Part shown: piece by piece, positions 6,158-11,815 of the stretch | How positions within the stretch are numbered: the first letter of the stretch is position 1 | Layout: every line of letters begins with the position of its first letter | NCBI GenBank assembly: GCA_018897395.1 | Contig: JAHIKV010000174.1 | Span: 1-11,815 of the forward strand | Direction of reading: 5' to 3' | Length of the DNA stretch: 11,815 bases | From: Planctomycetota bacterium | GTDB taxonomy: Bacteria > Planctomycetota > Planctomycetia > Pirellulales > Thermoguttaceae | Notes under the pieces: generated by a model | What the model saw: the letters and a program-made list of their open reading frames with translations, nothing else | Databases searched by the model: none | Told to the model about the DNA's origin: nothing | Translations under genes and position numbers: made by a program

Positions 6158-8170
6158 ATGTGTGGCATTGCCGGGGCGGTGTGGAACGATGTGGAGAAGG
6201 CCGTGGAGCGGGAGACGCTCCAACGGATGATCGACGTGCTGCGCCACCGCGGGCCGGACGACGAAGGGATGTTTTTTAGTGGTCAGTGGCCAGTGGCCAG
6301 TGGCCAGAGGGCGGAAGGCGGAGGACGGAGGGCGGAGGGGAGAAAAGGGGACATGCCCCGCGTGGCACTGGGGCATCGGCGGCTGTCGATCATCGACCTG
6401 GCCGGCGGCCACCAGCCGATCTCGAACGAAGACGGCTCGGTATGGGTCGTCTTCAACGGCGAAATCTACAACTTCCGCGAGCTGCGCCGCCGCTTGGAAC
6501 AATCGGGCCATCGCTTCCGTACGCAAAGCGATACGGAAGTGCTCGTCCATCTGTACGAGGACGAGGGGCCGGAGATGCTCGGAAGCCTCCGCGGCATGTT
6601 CGCCCTGGCCATCTGGGACGCGCGGCGGCGGCGATTGCTCCTGGCCCGCGACCGGCTGGGACAAAAACCGCTGGTCTATCGCCACGAGCCGGGGCGGCTG
6701 CTGTTCGCCAGCGAATTGAAAAGCCTGCTGCAAGTACACGGCGTGCCGCGGGAGATCGACCCGCGGGCGCTCGACGACTATCTGACCTATCAATACGTAC
6801 CGCACCCGCGGACGATATTTCGGGGCATTGCCAAGCTGCCGCCCGGCCACTACGCAATTTATGAAGACGACCGGCTGGAAGTGCGCCCCTTTTGGCGGCC
6901 CGATTTCAACATCGAGGAGAGTCGCTCCGCCGCGGAATACGCCGGCGAGTTGCGAGATCTGCTGACCTCGGCCGTCGAGATGCGGTTGCAGAGCGAGGTA
7001 CCGCTCGGGGCGTTCCTTTCCGGCGGGATCGACTCGACGATCATCGTCGGGCTGATGTCGCAACTTACGCAAGAACCGGTGCGGACGTTCTCGATCGGCT
7101 TCCCGGTCGGCGAGTTCGACGAAACGGGTTACGCCCGGACGGCGGCCGAGCGGTTCGGCACGATCCATCGGGAGTTTCAGGTCCGCCCCGACGCGATGGA
7201 GGTCTTGCCCCGGCTGGTGTGGCACTACGACGAACCGTTTGCCGACAGTTCGGCGGTGCCGACGTGGTACGTCTCGCAGCTTACGCGGCAACAAGTGACC
7301 GTGGCCCTGAGCGGCGACGGCGGCGACGAGCTGTTCGCCGGCTATCCGCGCTATCTGGCCGTTTGGCTGGCGGGGATGTTCGACCGGATGCCGAGCGTGC
7401 TGCGTCGGATGTCGGCGGGCCGATATTGGCAAAAGCTGCCCGGCGGCACGCGGCAGAAATCGTTCCGCCGGCGCTTCAAGCGGTTCGTCGAGATGCTCGA
7501 CATGCCCCCGGCGCGGCGATATTTGGAGTGGATCGCCATTTTCGGCCAATCGCGGCGCGACGCGCTCTACAGCGATGGCTTCGCGGCCCAACTGCCCGGC
7601 GATGATCCGTTGGATTTTCTCGACGCGGCGTTGGCCCGCGCCGACCGCCGCGACGCGGTCACGGCCTTCAGTCTTGCCGATCTGGTCACGTACCTGCCCG
7701 GCGATTTGATGACCAAGACGGATATTGCTTCGATGGCCCACGGGCTGGAATGTCGCCAGCCGTTTCTCGACCATCGCGTGGCGGAATTGGCCGCGCGGAT
7801 GCCGCGTCGGCTGAAGTTCCGCCGCGGCCGGGGGAAGCTGATTTTGCGCGAGACCTTCCGCGACCTGTTGCCCGATTCGATCCGTCGCCGGCCGAAGATG
7901 GGATTCGGCGTTCCGCTGGACCACTGGTTCCGCCACGAGCTGCGCGACTTTGCCCGTGAAATCCTGTTGGACAAGAAAACTCTCGATCGCGGCTACTTTC
8001 GCCCCGCAGCCGTTTCGCAATTCTGGGACGAGCACCAGCAATGCCGCTTCAACCACGGCTACCGTCTCTGGTCGCTGCTGATTTTGGAGCTATGGCAACG
8101 GGAGTGGTGCGACAATCTCCTTACGCGGCCTTTGGCCGAAACAAAAAATGCCATCGGAAAGGGAGGCTGA
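6158..8170 (+). CDS. asnB: Asparagine synthase, glutamine-hydrolysing (class B)
   Basis: The product is 670 residues. It transfers the amide nitrogen of glutamine to aspartate with ATP, giving asparagine, in the cytoplasm; homologues also modify cell-surface or peptide substrates. The start is fixed by MCGIAGAV: Cys2 is the glutaminase nucleophile. Then come RHRGPDDEG (29-37), GHRRLSIID (72-80) and FNGEIYNF. The synthase domain has the ATP-binding SGGIDS (288-293) and SGDGGDELFAGY (385-396). Between DDEG and VALGHRRL, residues 41-66 are an extra Gly/Arg-rich stretch (begins SGQWPVASGQ) encoded by tandem heptamers; normal members have a short loop there. No ribosome-binding site is seen, consistent with a near-leaderless message. 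It lies 42 nt after the previous stop but is functionally unrelated to it. Confidence 0.93.
   Translation: MCGIAGAVWNDVEKAVERETLQRMIDVLRHRGPDDEGMFFSGQWPVASGQRAEGGGRRAEGRKGDMPRVALGHRRLSIIDLAGGHQPISNEDGSVWVVFNGEIYNFRELRRRLEQSGHRFRTQSDTEVLVHLYEDEGPEMLGSLRGMFALAIWDARRRRLLLARDRLGQKPLVYRHEPGRLLFASELKSLLQVHGVPREIDPRALDDYLTYQYVPHPRTIFRGIAKLPPGHYAIYEDDRLEVRPFWRPDFNIEESRSAAEYAGELRDLLTSAVEMRLQSEVPLGAFLSGGIDSTIIVGLMSQLTQEPVRTFSIGFPVGEFDETGYARTAAERFGTIHREFQVRPDAMEVLPRLVWHYDEPFADSSAVPTWYVSQLTRQQVTVALSGDGGDELFAGYPRYLAVWLAGMFDRMPSVLRRMSAGRYWQKLPGGTRQKSFRRRFKRFVEMLDMPPARRYLEWIAIFGQSRRDALYSDGFAAQLPGDDPLDFLDAALARADRRDAVTAFSLADLVTYLPGDLMTKTDIASMAHGLECRQPFLDHRVAELAARMPRRLKFRRGRGKLILRETFRDLLPDSIRRRPKMGFGVPLDHWFRHELRDFAREILLDKKTLDRGYFRPAAVSQFWDEHQQCRFNHGYRLWSLLILELWQREWCDNLLTRPLAETKNAIGKGG
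6278..6336. repeat. Two adjacent heptamer arrays inside asnB
   Basis: 6278-6305 is AGTGGTC followed by three AGTGGCC units. 6309-6336 is GGGCGGA, AGGCGGA, GGACGGA, GGGCGGA. Both are in the reading frame of asnB and contain no stop. The AGTGGCC type is a frequent intergenic repeat in planctomycetes, so this appears to be repeat DNA tolerated inside a conserved enzyme. Confidence 0.85.
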
Positions 8171-8172
8171 CG

Positions 8173-8287
8173 AAGGTTCAAGGCCCAAGGTCCAAGGCCC
8201 AAGGTTCAAGGCCCAAGGTCCAAGGTTCAAGGTCCAAGGTTCAAGACTCGATGGTCATTAAACCTTGAACCTTGGACCTTGAACCTT
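8173..8287. repeat. AAGGYYC heptamer array with perfect 24-bp inverted end
   Basis: Ten tandem units AAGGYYC (middle pair TT, CC or TC) run from 8173 to 8242. An inverted set follows at 8264-8287. 8222-8245 pairs perfectly with 8264-8287 over 24 bp, with an 18-nt loop. It lies directly after the asnB stop codon, where the transcript could end; no T-run follows, so a 3'-end protecting or Rho-related role is as likely as intrinsic termination. Confidence 0.9.
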
Positions 8288-8321
8288 CATTGGCTCTACG
8301 CCTCCCTGGAGTCGCCCGCTG

Positions 8322-8348
8322 TTCACGTTTCCCGCGGCACTCTATAAT
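8322..8348 (+). promoter_or_regulatory. Candidate promoter of the nucleotidyltransferase gene
   Basis: The -10 is the consensus TATAAT at 8343-8348. The -35 is poor (TTCACG, 8322-8327, spacer 15). TCACGT starts 20 nt before the -10, exactly as in front of asnB, and CCCGCGGCA is also shared. Transcription would start near 8355-8356, at ATG 8356. Confidence 0.45.
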
Positions 8349-8355
8349 GACCGCC

Positions 8356-8970
8356 ATGACCATCGCTTATGAAACACATCTGAACGATGACCTGCAATGG
8401 GCCTTGCGGGAGGGGAGCATGTTTTTCGAGGGAAAGGGCGGGCAACATCTTGCTCTGCAAAGAATCGCCGAACGGTTGCGAGAGCTGAACATCCCCTACG
8501 CAATCGCCGGCGGCATGGCGATGTTCGCTCATGGCTACCGACGGTTCACCGAGGACGTGGATATTCTCGTCTCCCGGGACGGGCTGCAACGAATCCACCA
8601 TGAATTGGAAGGTCTAGGATACGTCCCTCTTTTTCCCGGCGGCAAGAACCTCCGTGACGCCGAATCCGGCGTGCGGATCAAATTTCTCGTTGCCGGCGAC
8701 TATCCCGGCGACGGAAATCCCAAGCCGGTGGCGTTCCCCGATCCCCAACAGGCGAGCGTCGAGCGAGACAACGTCAGTTACCTGAGCCTTCCCGCGCTGA
8801 TCGAGTTGAAACTTGCCTCGGGCATGACCGCCGGCGACCGGCTTAAAGACCTTGCCGATGTACAAGAGTTGATCCGCATTCTCTGTCTTCCCGGCGATTT
8901 CGCCGAGCAATTATCGCCGTTTGTCAGGGAGAAGTACGCCGAGCTTTGGCGGGCGGTGCAAGACAAGTAG
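8356..8970 (+). CDS. Nucleotidyltransferase-fold protein (AbiEii / DUF6036-like)
   Basis: The product is 204 residues from ATG 8356. IAGGMAMFAHGYRRFTEDVDILV (50-72) carries the GG pair (52-53) and the D-x-D (67, 69) of the nucleotidyltransferase fold, where two acids bind metal. KLASGMTAGDRLKDLADVQELI near the C-terminus fits the conserved Lys/Asp segment of these proteins. Family members include AbiEii-type toxins that transfer nucleotides to RNA, and many uncharacterised solitary proteins. No antitoxin gene of AbiEi type is adjacent, so a toxin role is not supported. An in-frame ATG lies at 8347, but it falls inside the consensus -10, so 8356, at the expected transcription start, is preferred. 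No ribosome-binding site is present. It converges with the dinD remnant. Confidence 0.75.
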   Translation: MTIAYETHLNDDLQWALREGSMFFEGKGGQHLALQRIAERLRELNIPYAIAGGMAMFAHGYRRFTEDVDILVSRDGLQRIHHELEGLGYVPLFPGGKNLRDAESGVRIKFLVAGDYPGDGNPKPVAFPDPQQASVERDNVSYLSLPALIELKLASGMTAGDRLKDLADVQELIRILCLPGDFAEQLSPFVREKYAELWRAVQDK

Positions 8971-9021
8971 GCCGGGTTGTAACCCGGTGATCATCCCATG
9001 CCGGGTCACGACCCAGCCTAC
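8967..9021. repeat. Inverted repeat between convergent genes, possible terminator
   Basis: GTAGGCCGGGTT (8967-8978) and GACCCAGCCTAC (9010-9021) are complementary at 10 of 12 positions. Inside, CCGGGTTGTAACCCGG (8972-8987) and GGGTCACGACCC (9003-9014) are smaller perfect palindromes. It starts at the last codons of the nucleotidyltransferase gene and lies 32 bp beyond the dinD remnant's stop, so it could serve both strands. Confidence 0.6.
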
Positions 9022-9053
9022 AATGCTTTGAGTCGTTCACTCTTCTTGCTCAG

Positions 9054-9974
9054 TCATTCGGGCTTGCCGAGAGCTGCCTTGTCGGAATTTTCTTTTTCCG
9101 GCGTTTCGGAATCTTCGCCCATCAACCCCTTGTCCTCTGGGCCGTCCAGTTCCAGCCTCGGCGTTGCCTGCTTGATGCGTTTTTCGACCTGATGGATATG
9201 TTCGGCGGGGGACAGGTTTTCGGGCATCGTGCCGCCGATCCGCTTGATCGCCTCGCGCACTTCCCGGCCGACTTGCTTGTGGGTCTGAATGGCTTGCTCC
9301 TGGTTGCGAACTCCCCGGCTCGTCAGTTTATCGCGTGTCTGCGTCATGCGGAACTGGTTTGCGGCAAGCTCGGTGGAGTCCATCCGATCCACGAGTTGTT
9401 CTTTTTTCGGGATGTGTTTGCGTGCCTTGATGGCCTCGGCGCCCAGTCCGCCGTAGAGTCCTTTGTACCCGGCGTCGTGGAAGACGCCGAACATGCGGCT
9501 CTGCACTCCCGCCTGTCGGGCGACGCCGGAAAGCGCCCGGAACTCCTCGGAGGTCTGTTTGCGCAACTCCAACCGTTCCAGGTCGGCGGCTATTTTGTCG
9601 GACAATTCTTGTCGCCGGGTCTGGATGGCGAAGTATTTTTGGGCCGAGGCAATCTCCGGCTTGCGCGGATCGCCGTTCTGCGCAATCAGGTAACAGGCGA
9701 ATCGAGAGAGGTGATAGTCAGGTACTTCCCGCTCCGCCTCCGAGCCGATCCCGACCATTTTGCGCGCGCGCGCAAAATGGTGGTTCGGATCATTACCCGA
9801 TTATCCACAAGAGGTTATGGCTTTTTTGACGGAATTCTCAAAGCTACGCCAATGGTTGTATCCCAGCAGCGGTTGGAGGTCGCGGGCACTCCAAAACTCG
9901 GTCCCGTAGTCGTTGGATTTCTTGATGTCCTCGAAACCCGATCTTACTGCCTGGGGGAGGTTTTCTTCGCACAT
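9054..9974 (-). pseudogene. dinD: DinD-family DNA-damage-inducible protein, broken by one in-frame stop
   Basis: Reading leftward from ATG 9974 (GAAGGA ribosome-binding site just upstream), the N-terminal part reads MCEENLPQ, GTEFWSARDLQPLLGY and SFENSVKKAITSCG, then codon 58 is TAA (9801-9803). The same frame goes on without any shift: SGNDPNHHFARARKMVGIGS, then LSRFACYLIAQNGDP, YFAIQTRRQEL, GYKGLYGGLGAEAIKARK, MDSTELAANQFRMTQT and GGTMPENL, ending at 9054. These are the diagnostic DinD blocks in the order of E. coli DinD. Total length is 306 codons, near the family's 270-300. DinD is an SOS-induced protein reported to act on RecA filaments in E. coli. Everything but codon 58 looks intact, so the break is recent, or a base-calling error. 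ATG 9758 could restart a 234-residue C-terminal piece. Confidence 0.85.
9754..9781. repeat. 28-nt perfect palindrome with alternating CG core
   Basis: ACCATTTTGCGCGC is followed directly by its exact reverse complement, with no spacer. It lies in the dinD frame (codes for about HHFARARKM), 20 bp from the premature stop. The core is 12 bases of alternating G and C. Confidence 0.9.
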
Positions 9975-10031
9975 ATTTGGTCCTTCGGTTGATTGCCAAG
10001 TGCTACAAAACGGTCGACCGCAACCTGCCAC

Positions 10032-10049
10032 TTGAGTGTAGTTTGAGTG
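10032..10049. promoter_or_regulatory. TTGAGTG direct repeat, possible operator between dinD and glgC
   Basis: TTGAGTG occurs at 10032-10038 and 10043-10049, 11 bp apart, about one helical turn. It lies 58-75 bp upstream of the dinD start. The rest of the 228-bp divergent gap (9975-10202) holds the glgC promoter and nothing else I can name. I see no E. coli-type LexA box. Confidence 0.25.
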
Positions 10050-10143
10050 CCACCGCATGTTAAGGGGTTTAGGCGGACATCGGGAGCATAGCCATCCCCC
10101 TTTATCCCACCCGCCGAAATCGGTAGAATTCGGCCTTCCGGGA

Positions 10144-10171
10144 TTGCTTCATGCCGGGACCGTGCTATTAT
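10144..10171 (+). promoter_or_regulatory. Candidate promoter of glgC
   Basis: TTGCTT (10144-10149), a 16-nt spacer and TATTAT (10166-10171), with TG one base before the -10 (extended -10). The transcript would begin near 10178, giving a leader of about 25 nt that includes the AGAGGG ribosome-binding site (10192-10197). Confidence 0.55.
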
Positions 10172-10202
10172 CGTGTGGATATTGAACTATTAGAGGGCTG
10201 AA

Positions 10203-11456
10203 ATGAAGGATGTTTTGGCGGTAATTCTGGCGGGGGGCAAGGGGGCAAGGCTAGAGCCGCTTACCCGCGATCGGGCCAAACCGGCCGTTCCCTTCGGCGG
10301 CGCGTATCGGATCGTCGACTTCACGCTGTCGAATTGCCTGAACAGCAGGATCCGCAAGAATCTCGTCCTCACCCAGTACAAGGCGATGAGCCTCGACCGG
10401 CACATCCACCTCGGCTGGCAATCCTATCTCTGCCGCGAACTGGGCGAATTCATCGAAGTCGTTCCCCCGCAGCAACGCATCGACGAGCATTGGTATCAGG
10501 GGACCGCCGACGCCGTCTATCAGAACATCTACACCATCGAGCGCGAGCGGCCGAAATACGTGGTGATCCTCGCCGGCGACCACATCTACAAGATGAACTA
10601 CGCCAAGCTGGTCGAACACCACGTCGAAAGCGGCGCCGATCTGACCGTCGGCGCGCTGCCGGTCGCCGTGCCGGCGGCGGCGCGGCAATTCGGCATCGTC
10701 GAGATCGACGCGGAGAACCGAGTAGTCGGTTTCGAGGAGAAGCCGGAATGTCCCAAGCCGATCCCCGGCGATCCGCAGCGCACGCTGGCCTCGATGGGCA
10801 TCTACATGGCCAGCACCCGATTTCTCTTCGAGCAGTTATGTCTCGACGCCACCCGCCAAGGCAGCCGCCACGACTTCGGCCACGACCTGATCCCGGCGTT
10901 GATCGACTCGCGCCGGGTGTACGCTTATCCTTTCATGGACGAGAACCGGAAGACCGAGGCCTACTGGCGCGACGTGGGCACGCTGGATGCCTATTTCGAC
11001 GCCAACATGGACCTGATCGCGATCGATCCGCAGTTGAACCTGTACGACGCCGATTGGCCGATCCGCACTTTCCAGCCGAACCTTCCACCGCCGAAGTTCG
11101 TCTTTGCCGAGAAGGGGCCGGACGCCCGGCGCGGGCAAGCGCTCGACAGCATCGTCTGCCAGGGGACCATCGTCTCGGGCGGACAGTTGGAGCGGACGAT
11201 CGTCGGCCCCGATTCACGCATCAACAGCTACGCGCAAGTGGTCGATTCCATTCTCTTCGAGGGCGTGAACGTGGGACGGCACGCGAAAATCCGCCGGGCG
11301 ATAATCGACAAGGGCGTCCACGTGCCCGCCGGCATCGAGATCGGCTACGACGCCGATCTGGACCGCAACCGCGGTTTCACGGTCACGGAAACGGGCTTGA
11401 CCGTGATCGCCAAGACCCACGGCGCGGACCAATTTCTCGAAAAAGCCGCATCGTGA
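10203..11456 (+). CDS. glgC: Glucose-1-phosphate adenylyltransferase (ADP-glucose pyrophosphorylase)
   Basis: The product is 417 residues. It makes ADP-glucose and pyrophosphate from ATP and glucose 1-phosphate, the committed step of bacterial glycogen synthesis. The N-terminal nucleotidyltransferase domain shows VILAGGKGARLEPLTRDRAK (7-26), the pyrophosphorylase signature, then GTADAVYQNIY, LAGDHIYKMNY (D126, the catalytic metal-site Asp), GFEEKP (176-181; K180 binds glucose 1-phosphate) and YWRDVGTLDAY (254-264). The C-terminal third is a left-handed beta-helix-type domain with hexapeptide-like turns (IVSGGQLERTIVGPDSRI, VNVGRHAKIRRAIID), used for oligomerisation and allostery. The length is normal for the family and no key residue is missing. 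The start has AGAGGG 5 nt upstream. No other glycogen gene is in the window, so it seems to be transcribed alone. Confidence 0.96.
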   Translation: MKDVLAVILAGGKGARLEPLTRDRAKPAVPFGGAYRIVDFTLSNCLNSRIRKNLVLTQYKAMSLDRHIHLGWQSYLCRELGEFIEVVPPQQRIDEHWYQGTADAVYQNIYTIERERPKYVVILAGDHIYKMNYAKLVEHHVESGADLTVGALPVAVPAAARQFGIVEIDAENRVVGFEEKPECPKPIPGDPQRTLASMGIYMASTRFLFEQLCLDATRQGSRHDFGHDLIPALIDSRRVYAYPFMDENRKTEAYWRDVGTLDAYFDANMDLIAIDPQLNLYDADWPIRTFQPNLPPPKFVFAEKGPDARRGQALDSIVCQGTIVSGGQLERTIVGPDSRINSYAQVVDSILFEGVNVGRHAKIRRAIIDKGVHVPAGIEIGYDADLDRNRGFTVTETGLTVIAKTHGADQFLEKAAS

Positions 11457-11477
11457 CGATCGCGCTATGTACGCCTT

Positions 11478-11500
11478 GCTCCCACGCAGAGCATGGGAAC
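11478..11500. repeat. Decayed copy of the CCCACGC palindrome
   Basis: GCTCCCACGC and GCATGGGAAC flank the loop AGA. The stem has two mismatches in ten pairs. It resembles the perfect hairpin at 131-155 and lies between glgC and the IS end. Confidence 0.7.
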
Positions 11501-11544
11501 GAGAATTATGGTTCTTCCGTTTCTAGTGGTCCACCAAGTTGAAA

Positions 11545-11572
11545 TTGACAGGTTTTGGATAGTGTGTATAAA
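11545..11572 (+). promoter_or_regulatory. Near-consensus promoter in the IS end
   Basis: TTGACA (11545-11550, perfect -35), 16-nt spacer, TATAAA (11567-11572, one mismatch to TATAAT). It is the best sigma70-type match I found in the window. The expected transcription start is about 11579. Confidence 0.65.
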
Positions 11573-11605
11573 GGCTCCTTTCGTGCGTCAAGTTGGAAAG
11601 GAGCC
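11573..11605 (+). promoter_or_regulatory. Hairpin burying the transposase ribosome-binding site
   Basis: GGCTCCTTTC (11573-11582) pairs perfectly with GAAAGGAGCC (11596-11605) over 10 bp with a 13-nt loop. The 3' arm contains the whole AAAGGAG ribosome-binding site (11597-11603) of the transposase. The predicted transcription start (about 11579) falls inside the 5' arm, so only transcripts entering from outside would contain the full hairpin. Confidence 0.65.
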
Positions 11606-11610
11606 GGAAC

Positions 11611-11815
11611 ATGGGCAAGGAAGCCAAATACGTTGTGCGGTTGACGATAGAGGAACGGGAAGCGTTGAAATCGCTGGTTGCTGAGAAGCGTGCGGCGGCA
11701 GATAAATTGTTGCGCGCCAGGATGTTGCTCAAGGCAAACGTCGGCCAAGGCGGCCCGGGCTGGAGTGACGAGAAGATCGCCGAGGCGTTCGAGGTGGGAA
11801 CGTCCACCGTCCATC
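11611..11815 (+). CDS. IS630-family transposase, N-terminal part (cut by window end)
   Basis: The frame is open from ATG 11611 to the end of the window: 68 codons visible, no stop. It reads MGKEAKYVVRLTIEEREALK, then an Ala/Lys-rich helix (AEKRAAADKLLRARMLLKA) and GGPGWSDEKIAEAFEVGTSTVH, the start of a helix-turn-helix. This matches the N-terminal DNA-binding region of IS630 transposases, where GPGW(T/S)DE-IAEA is typical; the catalytic DDE domain would follow downstream. A strong ribosome-binding site, AAAGGAG, lies 7 nt before ATG but can be hidden in a hairpin. Whether the gene is intact cannot be seen here. Confidence 0.85.
   Translation, partial: MGKEAKYVVRLTIEEREALKSLVAEKRAAADKLLRARMLLKANVGQGGPGWSDEKIAEAFEVGTSTVH

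Larger units (their letters stand above)
11526..11815 (+). mobile_element. IS630-family insertion sequence, left part only
   Basis: An IS630-type transposase start is preceded by about 85 bp that look like the element's left end (GTGGTCCACCAAGTTG onward). IS630-family elements insert at TA, and a TA lies at 11524-11525, which I take as the probable boundary. The right end is beyond the window, so terminal repeats and the TA duplication cannot be checked. CAAGTTG is repeated at 11535-11541 and 11589-11595, which may be transposase-binding sites. Confidence 0.7.

Noticed and set aside
6155..8056. A 633-codon open frame on the minus strand opposite asnB
   Set aside because: It is the antisense of a clearly recognised enzyme, shows no family motif, and is open because of high GC at third positions.
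8173..8245. CRISPR array
   Set aside because: Units are 7 nt with no spacers; this is a tandem repeat.
8356..8970. Type IV toxin-antitoxin module
   Set aside because: No adjacent AbiEi-like antitoxin frame; upstream is repeat DNA and downstream is the convergent dinD remnant.
9192..9992. A 266-codon plus-strand frame opposite dinD
   Set aside because: The minus strand carries clear DinD motifs; the plus frame shows none.
9975..10080. LexA box upstream of dinD
   Set aside because: I found neither CTGT-N8-ACAG nor GAAC-N4-GTTC; planctomycete operators may differ, so regulation stays open.

Overview
The window looks like a chromosomal piece of a GC-rich planctomycete (Planctomycetota, plausibly Pirellulales). 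The grounds are a PEP-CTERM surface protein, a DUF1559 protein with a pilin-type N-terminus, a Tat-exported enzyme beside a Sec-exported glycoside-hydrolase-like enzyme, weak or absent Shine-Dalgarno sites at several starts, and gene gaps filled with short palindromes and 7-nt tandem repeats. This is inference from gene content; no rRNA or other marker gene is present.

Layout. 1-283: four hairpins with 3-nt loops. 284-1036 (+): secreted PEP-CTERM protein. 1037-1252: dispersed repeats and a hairpin. 1253-2248 (+): DUF1559 protein whose N-terminal leader is partly encoded by a heptamer array. 2270-2401 (+): a 43-codon frame with a Tat-like motif, overlapping the next start by ATGA. 2398-3456 (+): GH29-like (alpha-L-fucosidase superfamily) secreted protein. 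3500-6115 (+): large Tat-exported protein, probably a TIM-barrel glycoside hydrolase. 6158-8170 (+): asparagine synthase carrying a repeat-derived insert. 8173-8287: heptamer array ending in a perfect 24-bp stem. 8356-8970 (+): nucleotidyltransferase-fold protein, possibly leaderless. 8967-9021: inverted repeat between convergent genes. 9054-9974 (-): dinD-like gene broken by one in-frame TAA. 10203-11456 (+): glgC. 11526 to the end (+): left end of an IS630-family element, running off the window.

How the genes relate. 2398-6115 is a likely two-gene operon for exported carbohydrate breakdown: the gap is 43 nt, both genes have the same 12-nt ribosome-binding segment, and both have export signals. 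asnB, the nucleotidyltransferase gene and glgC each have their own candidate promoter and look like single units. GlgC makes ADP-glucose for glycogen. I see no complete defence or biosynthetic system.

The most interesting features are regulatory or structural: (i) the IS630 5' end, where a hairpin buries the ribosome-binding site and the predicted transcription start lies inside its first arm; (ii) several unrelated 7-nt tandem repeats, two of them inside the asnB reading frame; (iii) a duplicated Tat-motif segment in front of the GH29-like gene; (iv) the single-stop break in dinD beside a 28-nt perfect palindrome.
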